From assembly GCA_020633495.1 (NCBI GenBank), contig JACKDR010000015.1:62001-126000 (forward strand): 64,000 bases of DNA. The letters run 5' to 3'. Below are positions 42,904 to 53,797 of the stretch, piece after piece; within the stretch, counting starts at the first letter, position 1, and the number at the start of each line of letters is the position of its first letter. The DNA comes from Kofleriaceae bacterium. Lineage in GTDB: Bacteria; Myxococcota_A; Polyangia; Haliangiales; Haliangiaceae. Under the pieces are notes generated by a model. That model saw nothing but the letters and a program-made list of their open reading frames with translations, did no database searches and was not told the origin of the DNA. The position numbers and the translations under genes are program-made.

Positions 42904-43407
42904 TCACTCGTCGATCGGCCACTCGCCCATGCCCTTGCCGCTCTTCCACGCCTCGTCCTCCTCGAAGTGCATGCCGTCGTCCTTGAGGGCGCGGGCCGAG
43001 GTCAGCATCACCTCGGTCTTGGCGGCGTCCTTGGGCACCTCGAGCATCTCGATCTCGAACGTGCACCAGCTCTTGGGCTTGCACAGGTAGTCGCGCCCGG
43101 AGAACGACGTCCACGCGACGTCCTTCTCGAACGCGGTGCCGACGCCGACCTTGATCACCGCGCCGGCGGCGTCGGTGTAGCGCGCGGCGATCGTGTAGCC
43201 GGCGATGCTCTTGTCCGAGAAGTTGTAGGCCTTGACGTCGAGCTTGCCGTCGTGGTCACCGCCCGGCGTCGAGCCGGTGACCTCGAAGGCGATCGGCGCG
43301 CCGGTCGCCGGCTGGGCCGGCGGTGGCGCGGCGGCCTCCTTCTTCTTGCCGCATGCGACGGCGGGGACGAGCAGGGCGCACAGGACAGCGGGGAACAGAC
43401 GCGACAT
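42904..43407 (-). CDS. Lipoprotein with FxLYD-like domain
   Basis: A 167-residue lipoprotein (signal LFPAVLCALLVPAVAC, then a KKKE and Pro/Ala linker). The mature part has KLDVKAYNFSDKSIAGYTIAARYTDAAGAVI, split here as KLDVKAYNFSDKSIAGY and TIAARYTDAAG. It matches the beta-sandwich FxLYD-like pattern found in many bacterial lipoproteins. A Cys pair follows (YLCKPKSWCTFEIEM). The tail is acidic. Function is unknown; the family usually assists envelope protein assembly or has no assigned role. Confidence 0.6.
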   Translation of the reverse strand: MSRLFPAVLCALLVPAVACGKKKEAAAPPPAQPATGAPIAFEVTGSTPGGDHDGKLDVKAYNFSDKSIAGYTIAARYTDAAGAVIKVGVGTAFEKDVAWTSFSGRDYLCKPKSWCTFEIEMLEVPKDAAKTEVMLTSARALKDDGMHFEEDEAWKSGKGMGEWPIDE

Positions 43408-43527
43408 GGCCGCGAGTATTCCACGACCCGTGCCAGGCCGGTGGCGACGCGGTTTCGCCGGCTTGCGGCCGTCGGCGGCGCCGGCGCGGCGACCTCGCCG
43501 GCGGCGACCTGCCACCGCCGGCAGCGA

Positions 43528-43545
43528 CCTGCCGGACCTGGCAGG
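43528..43545 (-). terminator. Hairpin downstream of the DUF3556 gene
   Basis: CCTGCC (43528-43533), loop GGACCT, GGCAGG (43540-43545), 17 bases past the DUF3556 stop at 43562 on the minus strand. GCGACCTGCC is also duplicated at 43504-43513 and 43524-43533, so alternative pairing is possible. There is no U-run, as is usual in such GC-rich genomes. Confidence 0.45.
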
Positions 43546-43561
43546 CGACGGCGGCGCCGGG

Positions 43562-45211
43562 CTACGACGCGGCCCAGGGCTGGCGCTCGCGCAGGACGTC
43601 GACGTCGACGGTGCCCGCGTCGAGCTCGCCGGTCGCGGCGTCGCGGATGCGGTACGCGAGGGTGCGCCCGCCCAGGGGCTGGGCCTCGACGAAGACGCAG
43701 CGCAGCTCGCCGGGCTCGAAGCCACACTGCGCCTGGATCGCGGCGAGCAGGCCCTCGTCGTGGAGGTGGCCGTCGCCGAAGTTCCAGCCCAGCGCGAGCC
43801 CCGCGACGATCTCGCCGTCGACGTACTCGTGCTCCTCGAGCCGGTCGACCGCGCGCGGGATCAAGACCGGCAGGGCGCGGCCCTGCAGGTGCATCATGCG
43901 GAAGCCCATGACCTTGCCGACCAGGCCGACCGCGGTGGCGCGGTCGTACAGCGGCGCCAGCTGGTCGTAGATCCACGGCGACGACTTGGTGAGCCGGTCG
44001 AGCTTGCGGTAGCTGTCGCCGCGGAACAGCCACACCGAGTACGGCCAGTTGCCGGCGTAGTAGCGCATCGCCAGCAGGAACGAGACCCGGTGCGGCCACA
44101 GGTTGCCGACCAGCGGCACGCCAACCAGGACGATCGCGAGGAAGCCGGCGAGCGGGGTGGCGCCGAGGTCGAGGACGCTGACGTCGGGGTGGGCGCCGAA
44201 CAGCGCGAAGCCGCCGTAGACGACCATGACGTTCCACTCCAGGGGCACGCCCATCGGCACGTTGCTGGTGATGAAGCCGTGCAGCACCAGCATCAGGATC
44301 AGCCCGACGGTGAGCGCGGGGCCGCCGGCGGCGAAGGCCAGGACCAGCGGCACGCCGAGCTCGAGCGCGGTGCCGGCGTGGGCCATCGCGACGGCGAGGC
44401 GCGACGGTCGCAGGTCGTCGGGGTAGGCCCGGTACATGCGGGTGCGCAGCCAGCGCATCCGGGTCAGCGGGCTGTTGCTGACCATGACGCCGACGACGCT
44501 GGGGAAGTGGTGGTTGAGCTTGGACACGCCGGCCCAGCACCACAGCGCCAGCTGCACCGCCTCGGCGCCGGCGATCCAGTCGTCGCCGGTCGCGGCGACC
44601 AGCACGACCAGCGTGGTGCCGTAGTGCTCGGCGCGCAGCGCCAGGAAGATCGTGCGGTCGACGACGCCGAGCGCGCCGACCAGCACGACGATCGGCAGCA
44701 GCTCGCCGGTGCCGGGCGCGGCGGCGACCAGCGCGCGCACGCACGCCGCGATCAGCGCCGCGTACAGCGCGACGTCGAGCCGGCTGCGCCGGATGCCGCC
44801 GACCACCGGCAGCGACGGGAACCGCGCTCGCTTGGTGGTACCCGGGCGCAGGAAGTAGAGGAACCCGCCCAGCGGCGGCAGGTAGCGGCCAGTCAGCGGC
44901 CCCGAGCCGCAGCCCAGGCCGAGCCCCTCGAACAGGAGGCTCCACACGATCGCCTTCTCGAACGCCACCGGCGCCAGCCACCAGTCGCCGATCGTGGCGA
45001 TCCCGCCGAGCCCGGGGGTGAAGCCGCACCACAGCAGCCAGCCGCCGACGTAGAGCGCGATCTTGATCAGGTAGACCCCGTAGATCGCGATCGGCGCGCC
45101 GTAGCCGTCGAGCGCCCACGCGTCGCACACCTGCCGCGCCCGCTCGGAGAACGGCCGCGTCACCCACACCAGCGGGTCGTAGGGCGTCGGCGTCGGCGCC
45201 AGCAGCGGCAT
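43562..45211 (-). CDS. DUF3556-family multi-pass membrane protein
   Basis: A 549-residue integral membrane protein. About eight hydrophobic segments lie between 35 and 375. The distinctive stretch EKAIVWSLLFEGLGLGCGSG, then PLTGRYLPPLGGFLYFLRPGT near 90-130, is the DUF3556 hallmark. Others are WCWAGVSKLNHHFPSVVGVM and LVLHGFITSNVPMGVPLEWN. The last 160 residues are soluble, with GDSYRKLDRLTKSSPWIYDQL and VEAQPLGGRTLAYRIRD. DUF3556 is best known from mycobacteria, where its function is not established. It lies 12 bases downstream of the metallopeptidase gene on the same strand and is probably co-transcribed. Confidence 0.78.
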   Translation of the reverse strand: MPLLAPTPTPYDPLVWVTRPFSERARQVCDAWALDGYGAPIAIYGVYLIKIALYVGGWLLWCGFTPGLGGIATIGDWWLAPVAFEKAIVWSLLFEGLGLGCGSGPLTGRYLPPLGGFLYFLRPGTTKRARFPSLPVVGGIRRSRLDVALYAALIAACVRALVAAAPGTGELLPIVVLVGALGVVDRTIFLALRAEHYGTTLVVLVAATGDDWIAGAEAVQLALWCWAGVSKLNHHFPSVVGVMVSNSPLTRMRWLRTRMYRAYPDDLRPSRLAVAMAHAGTALELGVPLVLAFAAGGPALTVGLILMLVLHGFITSNVPMGVPLEWNVMVVYGGFALFGAHPDVSVLDLGATPLAGFLAIVLVGVPLVGNLWPHRVSFLLAMRYYAGNWPYSVWLFRGDSYRKLDRLTKSSPWIYDQLAPLYDRATAVGLVGKVMGFRMMHLQGRALPVLIPRAVDRLEEHEYVDGEIVAGLALGWNFGDGHLHDEGLLAAIQAQCGFEPGELRCVFVEAQPLGGRTLAYRIRDAATGELDAGTVDVDVLRERQPWAAS

Positions 45212-45223
45212 CGCGGCGCGCCG

Positions 45224-47227
45224 CTACCGCTCGACCGCGTAGACGAAGCTGGTCTTGGGCGCGCGCAGCATGCGCTCGGCGATGACCGCCTGCGGCACCA
45301 GGTCGCCGTCGACGTAGCGGGTCAGCAGCGCCTCGGCGGCCTCGCGGTCGCCGCGGGCCTTGATGCCGCCGACGACCTTCATCATCTCGTCGATCGCGGG
45401 CACCAGCTTGTCGGTGACGATCGTGAAGGCGCCGGTGTCCTTGCCGTTGGCGGCGGTGGCCGCGGGATCCCAGCGCAGCGCGCCGTGATCCATCAGGAAG
45501 CCGAGCTGGATCACCGCCAGGCTCGGGTACGCCTTGCGCTCGCCGCTGGCGGTGTGGGTGCCCTGCGAGGTCTGGCCGAACGCCCACACCAGCGAGTCGA
45601 CGTAGGTGCGCGCCGCCATGGTGTCGTCGATGGCGCCCTTGCCGCGCAGGAAGTCGATCAGGAACAGCGCCCCGGTCTGGGCCTTGAGCTCCTCGAAGAT
45701 CGACGCCACGGTGCCGCCGAGCAGCTGGTCGGAGGTCTTGCCCTTCAGCCGGTACTCGTTGGTCGGGCCCAGGTTGTGGGTCGCCTCGTGCAGCACCGTC
45801 GACAGCAGGCCGGGGCCGGCGCTGTCGTCGTAGGCCGTGGCGCTGGCGGCGTCGAGCAGGCTCTCGGCGCCGGCGCGGCGCGCCGCCAGGCTGTCGGGGT
45901 CGGTGTACAGGTTCGACATCGCGACGGTGCGGCCGCGGCCCTCGCTCGCCACCGGGCCCCAGTTGGGCAGGCTCTGCCCGACGGTGGCGCTCAGCGGGTC
46001 GCGGTCGTCGCCGGCGTTGACGATGATGTCGATGAAGTCGGGCAGGTGGAACGACACGGTGCGCGCCGTGTACGGATTGCCGGTGGCGGTGGCGACCGCG
46101 ATCTCGAGGTCCTGCTGCAGCGGCGACAGCATGGTCTGCCAGGCCAGCGAGTCCTGGTTGATGCGCGCGAAGGTCAGGTGGAACGCGGCCTTGCGCGAGC
46201 ACGGCTCCCAGTAGGTCTCGTCGGGGCCGACCCGCACGTACCACTTCGAGTTCTCGGCGTTCATCCGCGACCACGCCTCGTCGGCGGGCTGCCAGTCGTT
46301 GCTGGCGAAGCTGGCGGCGGCGGCCTTCAGGTAGGCGCGGAGCGCGTCCTCGCCGGGATCGACGAGGGCGGCGGCGGCCTCGTCGAGGTGCTTGGCGATC
46401 GCCGCCATCGGCGCCGCGTAGGCCTCGGTGTACGGCACCGCCGTCAGGCCGGCGTCGGTCTGGCGGACCACCACGAACGGCGCCATCAGCTTCTCGGCGT
46501 CGGGGCGCTCCTCGAGGTCCTTGCAGAAGGTGGCCTTGGCCTGCAGCGCCTCGGGGTAGACGTCGACCCGGGGCTCGGGCGCGCCGGGGATCGCCGAGCA
46601 GCCGGCCTCGTGCTCGGTGGCCGGGGCGGCGCAGCCCGGCCCGCGGTTGCGGCGGAACAGGCTCTGGCTGGCGGGGTCGTCGGCGGGGACCTTGGCGGCC
46701 AGCGCCGCGGCGCCGGTCTGGGTGTCGTAGAGCTGGTCGATCAGCGTCGCGACCTCGAGCATGTGGCCGGCGAACGCCTTGTCGCCGGCCGACAGCTTCG
46801 ACAGGTCGGTGTCGACCAGGGTCGCGCGCCCCTGATCGAGATCGCGGGCGACCAGGGCGCGGCGCGCGGCGTCGTCGCCGGTGGGCGCGGGCGCCTTGCT
46901 GGCCGCGACCAGGCGCTGGTAGGCGTCCTCGAAGGCGGGCGTGAACGCGCCGTTGGCGACCCAGGTCGGCGCGTCCGGATAGAACAGCAGCGTCGCGACC
47001 TCGTCGGGATCGACCGCGTCGTCGTGGTCGCGATCGGCGGTCCAGAACAGCGCCAGGTTCTCGCGCACCGCCCACCGGTTGAAGTCGGCGCGGTTCAGCG
47101 CGTCGTGGCGCGGCGCGGCCGGCGGCGCGGTCGCGCCGGCGTCGTGCGCCCTGGCGGCGGGCGGCTTGGGATCGCTCTTGCAGGCGACCAGCGACAGGGC
47201 GAGGACGAGGGGCGGAAGCGACTTCAC
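45224..47227 (-). CDS. M49-like zinc metallopeptidase lipoprotein with EF-hand-like loop
   Basis: A 667-residue lipoprotein (signal LVLALSLVAC). Near residues 62-75 is a calcium-binding-type loop, DRDHDDAVDPDE. The catalytic region has LLSTVLHEATHNLGPTNEY near 485-500. HEATH is a standard HExxH, and FEELKAQTGALFLID about 45 residues later supplies the second Glu ligand. The H-E pair followed by E-E-x-K-A is the arrangement of family M49 (dipeptidyl-peptidase III), but M49 normally has HExxGH, so this is a divergent relative. Residues 350-420 contain SFHLPDFIDIIVNAGDDRDP. Its role is probably peptide cleavage in the periplasm or at the surface. It overlaps nothing; the DUF3556 gene follows. 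Confidence 0.65.
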   Translation of the reverse strand: MKSLPPLVLALSLVACKSDPKPPAARAHDAGATAPPAAPRHDALNRADFNRWAVRENLALFWTADRDHDDAVDPDEVATLLFYPDAPTWVANGAFTPAFEDAYQRLVAASKAPAPTGDDAARRALVARDLDQGRATLVDTDLSKLSAGDKAFAGHMLEVATLIDQLYDTQTGAAALAAKVPADDPASQSLFRRNRGPGCAAPATEHEAGCSAIPGAPEPRVDVYPEALQAKATFCKDLEERPDAEKLMAPFVVVRQTDAGLTAVPYTEAYAAPMAAIAKHLDEAAAALVDPGEDALRAYLKAAAASFASNDWQPADEAWSRMNAENSKWYVRVGPDETYWEPCSRKAAFHLTFARINQDSLAWQTMLSPLQQDLEIAVATATGNPYTARTVSFHLPDFIDIIVNAGDDRDPLSATVGQSLPNWGPVASEGRGRTVAMSNLYTDPDSLAARRAGAESLLDAASATAYDDSAGPGLLSTVLHEATHNLGPTNEYRLKGKTSDQLLGGTVASIFEELKAQTGALFLIDFLRGKGAIDDTMAARTYVDSLVWAFGQTSQGTHTASGERKAYPSLAVIQLGFLMDHGALRWDPAATAANGKDTGAFTIVTDKLVPAIDEMMKVVGGIKARGDREAAEALLTRYVDGDLVPQAVIAERMLRAPKTSFVYAVER

Positions 47228-47282
47228 GGGCGGACGCTACCGCAAGCGCGCGCCCGGGACCATGCCGGCGTGGCGGGTGCCG

Positions 47283-47310
47283 GCGGGCACGGCGCGGCCG
47301 CCGTGCCCGC
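47283..47310 (-). terminator. Strong hairpin after the Cys-periodic lipoprotein gene
   Basis: An 11-bp perfect stem (GCGGGCACGGC paired with GCCGTGCCCGC) with a 6-base loop (GCGGCC) begins 15 bases past the stop at 47325 on the minus strand. There is no U-tract. Its position and strength make it the clearest terminator-like structure in the window. Confidence 0.65.
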
Positions 47311-47324
47311 GGGGCGGCCGACGG

Positions 47325-48536
47325 CTACTGGGCGCCGGCCGAGCCCTCGGCCGACACCGACGCCGAGACCTCGACGGTGACGCTGACCGAGGCGTCGATC
47401 GTCGCGGCGGCCTCGGACACGGCGTCGGCGGCGACGCCCAGGCAGGCCGCGGCCTGCAGGCCGGCGTCGGCGAGCGAGGTCGCGGCGCCGCCGATCGAGC
47501 TGACGAAGCCCTGCAGCGACGGCGCGAGCGCGTACTGGATGCGCGCCTGGGCCTGCAGCAGCACCGGGAAGTTGGTCTCGAGGGTCGCGACCAGGGCGTC
47601 GACCCTGGCCTGCGCGGTGGGATCGCCGACCTCGACGCCGACGATCGTCACGTCGGGCAGCGTGCAGGTCGCGGTGGCGTTGGCCTGGGCGTCGCACGCC
47701 GCCTTGCAGTCGGCGTTGGCGGTGACGTCGGCCTCGCCGGTGCACTGCGCGTCCCAGCTGGCGTCGCAGCCACCGCTGCACTCGCCGGTGCAGCTGCCGG
47801 TGACGTCGGCGGTGCAGCTGCCGGTGCAGGTGCCGCTGCACTCGGCGTCGCAGGCGCCCTCGCAGGTGCCGGTGCAGGTGCCGGCGCAGTTGCCCTGGGC
47901 GTCGTTGGCCGAGCAGGTGCCGGTGCAGGTGCCGTGACAGGTGCCGCTGCACGAGCCGCTGCACGAGCCGCTGCACGCGCCGGTGCAGCTGACCGTGCCG
48001 TCGACGGTGCACGAGCCCGAGCAGCTGCCGCTGCACGAGCCGTGCAGCTCGCCGCTGCACTCGACCGTGGCGGTGCCGTCGATCGTGACGTCGCAGTCGG
48101 CGGCGCAGGTCGCCGCGAGGTCGAGGTCGACCGCGCACGACGCCGGGGTCGCCGAGATGCCGAGGGCGATCCCCGACGGCAGGGACGCGACGATCGCGTC
48201 GATCTCGTCGGCGACCCGGCCGCACGCGACCGTGACCGCGAGCTCGCCGGTGCCGGGCTCGAGCTCGCTGGCCGGGATGCCGAGGTCGGTGGCCATCGCG
48301 GTGCACGCGCCCAGGACGTCGCCCTCGAGGTCGACCGAGGCGCCGTACAGGTCGGCCGCGGCGTGCAGGAACGCCTCGACCTTGAGCGCGGCCTCGCCGG
48401 TGCCGAAGTCGCCGACGGTGCCGCTGGCGGCGATGAAGCCGTCGCCGCACGCGCCGCCCACCGGGTCGGTGGTGTCGCACGCCGTCAGGCCCGCTGCCGC
48501 GATCACGATGCCGAATCCGAACGCGAGGAGTTTCAT
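47325..48536 (-). CDS. Cys-periodic surface lipoprotein
   Basis: A 403-residue lipoprotein (signal FGFGIVIAAAGLTAC, Cys about 20). Residues about 155-275 consist of near-perfect four-residue periods of the C-S-G-S / C-T-G-T type, with about 30 cysteines. Examples are CSGSCSGSCTVDG, CTGACSGSCSG, CHGTCTGTCSAND and CTGECSGGCDASW. The flanking regions are helical and low in Cys, and the C-terminus (TIDASVSVTVEVSASVSAEG) is Ser/Val-rich. Such an array should form a disulfide-stabilised rod or bind metals. Myxobacteria have other Cys-rich lipoproteins, but I cannot assign a named family. A strong hairpin follows the stop. Confidence 0.65.
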   Translation of the reverse strand: MKLLAFGFGIVIAAAGLTACDTTDPVGGACGDGFIAASGTVGDFGTGEAALKVEAFLHAAADLYGASVDLEGDVLGACTAMATDLGIPASELEPGTGELAVTVACGRVADEIDAIVASLPSGIALGISATPASCAVDLDLAATCAADCDVTIDGTATVECSGELHGSCSGSCSGSCTVDGTVSCTGACSGSCSGSCSGTCHGTCTGTCSANDAQGNCAGTCTGTCEGACDAECSGTCTGSCTADVTGSCTGECSGGCDASWDAQCTGEADVTANADCKAACDAQANATATCTLPDVTIVGVEVGDPTAQARVDALVATLETNFPVLLQAQARIQYALAPSLQGFVSSIGGAATSLADAGLQAAACLGVAADAVSEAAATIDASVSVTVEVSASVSAEGSAGAQ

Positions 48537-48675
48537 GTTCCCGAGGATGCCACGAAGCCACCGCGGGACGCGCGTCCACCGTCGCGGTCGTGGCGCAGCG
48601 CACGCCGCGCGCGCCGGCGCGGTTCCCCCCGGGTCCGGCCACCGGACGGGGTGGCTTTCGCGGTACAACCGGCGG

Positions 48676-49500
48676 ATGCCCCGTCCCACCCGATACCTGA
48701 TCGGTGGCCTCGCCACGTCCATGTTGCTCGCCGGCGGTTGCGGTGGCGGCGGTGGCGGCGGCGACGACACCGCGCCCATCGACGCCGACACCAGCGGTCC
48801 CGACGCCGAGCCGACCCCGTACGGTTGCATCGGCCACGCCTATCCGACCACCGCGCCGGCGTCGATCGTCGTCGGCGGCCACGCCAACGAGATCAGCACC
48901 AACGGCCAGACCCCGCTCGGCGCCGTCGCGCTCACCGTGTCCGACACCGCCGACGCGCAGCTCGGGTCCACGACCTCGGACGCCGCCACCGACGTCGGCG
49001 CCTACGAGTTCACCCTCGACACCGGCGGCGCGCCGATCGACGGCTACCTCAAGGGCACCCACAACGGCTACAAGGACACCTACGTCTACCCGCCGTCGCC
49101 GCTGGCCAACGACCAGGGCGCGGTGCCGGTGCTGATGGTGTCGACGACCGTGTACCCGTTCCTGCCCGTGCTCGCCGGCGCGACCCAGGACGCCAGCCAC
49201 GGCTTCGTCGGCGTGATCGTGGTCGACTGCCTCGGCCAGCCGGTCGCGGGCGCCAGCGTGACCAGCCCCGACGCCGGCGCCGTGCGCTACGTCGTCGGCA
49301 CCGGGGTCGGCGACGACACCGTGACCGTGACCGACGAGTCGGGCATCGCGCTCCTGTTCAACGTCACCGCCGGCGCGGCGATCACGGTCGACGCCAGCAC
49401 GCCGGACCACGACTTCGACGAGCACGCCATCAAGGTGCGCGCCGACGTCGTCACGACGACGGTCGTGGCCCCGGGCCCGATCCCCGGCCTGGCGCCGTAG
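48676..49500 (+). CDS. Lipoprotein, unknown, beta-rich
   Basis: A 274-residue lipoprotein (YLIGGLATSMLLAGGC followed by seven Gly). The mature part has strand-turn patterns (ASIVVGGHANEISTNGQTPL, GAVALTVSDTADAQLGSTTS, GAYEFTLDTGGAPIDGYLKG). A second half has GFVGVIVVDCLGQPVAGASV and VTVTDESGIALLFNVTAGA. This is the look of carboxypeptidase-regulatory/Ig-like sandwiches used as adhesion or spacer modules. No active site is visible. It is divergent from the Cys-periodic lipoprotein, with a 139-base gap in which I see no clear promoter. Confidence 0.55.
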   Translation: MPRPTRYLIGGLATSMLLAGGCGGGGGGGDDTAPIDADTSGPDAEPTPYGCIGHAYPTTAPASIVVGGHANEISTNGQTPLGAVALTVSDTADAQLGSTTSDAATDVGAYEFTLDTGGAPIDGYLKGTHNGYKDTYVYPPSPLANDQGAVPVLMVSTTVYPFLPVLAGATQDASHGFVGVIVVDCLGQPVAGASVTSPDAGAVRYVVGTGVGDDTVTVTDESGIALLFNVTAGAAITVDASTPDHDFDEHAIKVRADVVTTTVVAPGPIPGLAP

Positions 49501-49503
49501 CGG

Positions 49504-49549
49504 CGGCCTCGGAAATCCGTGGCGGGCCCGCCGCCGGCCTCGGAAATCC
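49504..49549. repeat. 15-bp direct repeats flanking a GC palindrome, upstream of the serpin gene
   Basis: CGGCCTCGGAAATCC occurs at 49504-49518 and 49535-49549. Between the copies is the perfect palindrome GGCGGGCCCGCC (49521-49532). The array starts four bases after the previous gene's stop and ends 86 bases before the serpin start. It could be a terminator hairpin, a regulator site, or both. Confidence 0.55.
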
Positions 49550-49634
49550 CTGCGCGGCGCCACGTCCGCGACCGGCCAAGCCCGCACAACCACCGGCGGA
49601 CCCGGTCGGCACGAACGTTGAACGCCAGGGGCGC

Positions 49635-50960
49635 ATGGCCTCGCCTAGCTCTCCACGCCCCCGCCGCTCCCGCCACCGGCGCGCCGTCGTCGTCGTCGCC
49701 GCGGCATCCACGCTGCTCGCCGTGGCCTGCGGTGGCGGCGCCGTCGACCGCCCGCCCGAGGTCCGCTCGGAGCTGCCGCGCGATCTCGACCCCGCGGTCA
49801 GCGACGCCGACCTCGCCGAGCTGGTCGCCGGCAACACCGCGTTCGCCGCCGATCTGTACCGCGCGGTCCGCGCCACGCCGGGCAACCTGTTCTTCTCACC
49901 GCACAGCATCTCGACCGCGCTGGCGATGACCTACGCCGGCGCCGAGGGCGACACCGCGGCGCAGATGGCGGAGGTCCTGCACTTCACGCTGCCCGAGCCG
50001 GGCCTGCACCAGGCGTTCGATCGGCTCGATCTCGAGCTGGCGGCGCGGGCCACCGACACCACCAACGACGCGCGGCCGTTCCGGCTCCACACCGCCAACT
50101 CGATCTGGGGTCAGCAGGGCTGGTCGTTCTTGCCCGCGTTCCTCGACACCCTCGCGGTGTCGTACGGCGCCGGCCTGTTCGTCCTCGACTTCGCCGCCGA
50201 TCCCGAGGGCAGCCGCCAGACCATCAACGCCTGGGTCGAGGACCAGACCGAGGACCGCATCGTCGACCTGCTGCCCGCGGGCTCGATCACCGACCTCACC
50301 CGCCTGGTCCTGACCAACGCGATCTACTTCAACGCGTCGTGGGCGTTTCCCTTCGACCCCGACGACACCGCGGCCCGGCCGTTCGTGCTCGGCGACGGCA
50401 CCACGGTCGACGTGCCGACGCTGCACGAGGTCGCCGAGCTGAGCTACGGCGTGGGCCCGCGGTTCCGCGCCGCCGGGCTGCCCTACGACGGCGGCAAGCT
50501 CGAGATGGTCGTCGTGCTGCCGGAGCCGATGCCCGACGAGCTCGGCGATCCGTTGCCGGCGCTGGAGGCCGAGCTGACCGCGGCCAAGCTCGACGAGATC
50601 CGCGCCTCGCTGCACGAGGCCGAGGTCACGCTCGAGCTGCCGAAGTTCGACTTCGACGCGCCGCTGTCGCTGGCCGACACCCTGGCGGCGATGGGCATGC
50701 CGTCGGCGTTCGACACCACCGCCGACTTCTCGGGGATCGACGGCACCCGGCGGCTCGCCATCTCCGACGTCCTGCACAAGGGCTTCGTCGCGATCGACGA
50801 GACCGGCACCGAGGCCGCGGCGGCGACCGCCGTCGTGGTCGGGGACACCTCGGTCCCGGAGCCGGCGACGATGATCGTCGACCGGCCGTTCCTGTTCTTC
50901 ATCGTCGACCGGCCGACCGGGGCGATCCTGTTCGTCGGCCGGATCGTCGATCCCCGGTAG
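49635..50960 (+). CDS. Serpin, lipoprotein-anchored, probably inhibitory
   Basis: A 441-residue serpin. A lipoprotein signal (AVVVVAAASTLLAVAC) precedes the domain from about residue 60. Serpin hallmarks are NLFFSPHSISTALAMTYAGA, NAIYFNASWAFPFDP, DVLHKGFVAIDETGTEAAAATA and DRPFLFFIVDRPTGAILFVGRI. The hinge GTEAAAATA has the small residues needed for loop insertion, so inhibition of serine proteases is likely. Aligning by eye to alpha1-antitrypsin places P1-P1' at about Thr-Ser in VVVGDTSVPEPATM, two residues longer after P1' than usual. Bacterial serpins are uncommon; a surface form could protect against the cell's own or prey proteases. AGGGG precedes ATG 49635. Confidence 0.85.
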   Translation: MASPSSPRPRRSRHRRAVVVVAAASTLLAVACGGGAVDRPPEVRSELPRDLDPAVSDADLAELVAGNTAFAADLYRAVRATPGNLFFSPHSISTALAMTYAGAEGDTAAQMAEVLHFTLPEPGLHQAFDRLDLELAARATDTTNDARPFRLHTANSIWGQQGWSFLPAFLDTLAVSYGAGLFVLDFAADPEGSRQTINAWVEDQTEDRIVDLLPAGSITDLTRLVLTNAIYFNASWAFPFDPDDTAARPFVLGDGTTVDVPTLHEVAELSYGVGPRFRAAGLPYDGGKLEMVVVLPEPMPDELGDPLPALEAELTAAKLDEIRASLHEAEVTLELPKFDFDAPLSLADTLAAMGMPSAFDTTADFSGIDGTRRLAISDVLHKGFVAIDETGTEAAAATAVVVGDTSVPEPATMIVDRPFLFFIVDRPTGAILFVGRIVDPR

Positions 50961-50968
50961 CCGTCAGG

Positions 50969-53742
<2,774 letters not shown>

Positions 53743-53797
53743 CTGGAGCCGTGCCACTTCGTTGCGACGTCGAGGCGCGTCGGCTACTGTCGCATGG

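Noticed and set aside
43232..47380. Very long plus-strand open frame (about 1380 codons) over three minus-strand genes
   Set aside because: It has low-complexity RAGDQ-type composition, spans several genuine genes and their gap, and has no domain or signal.
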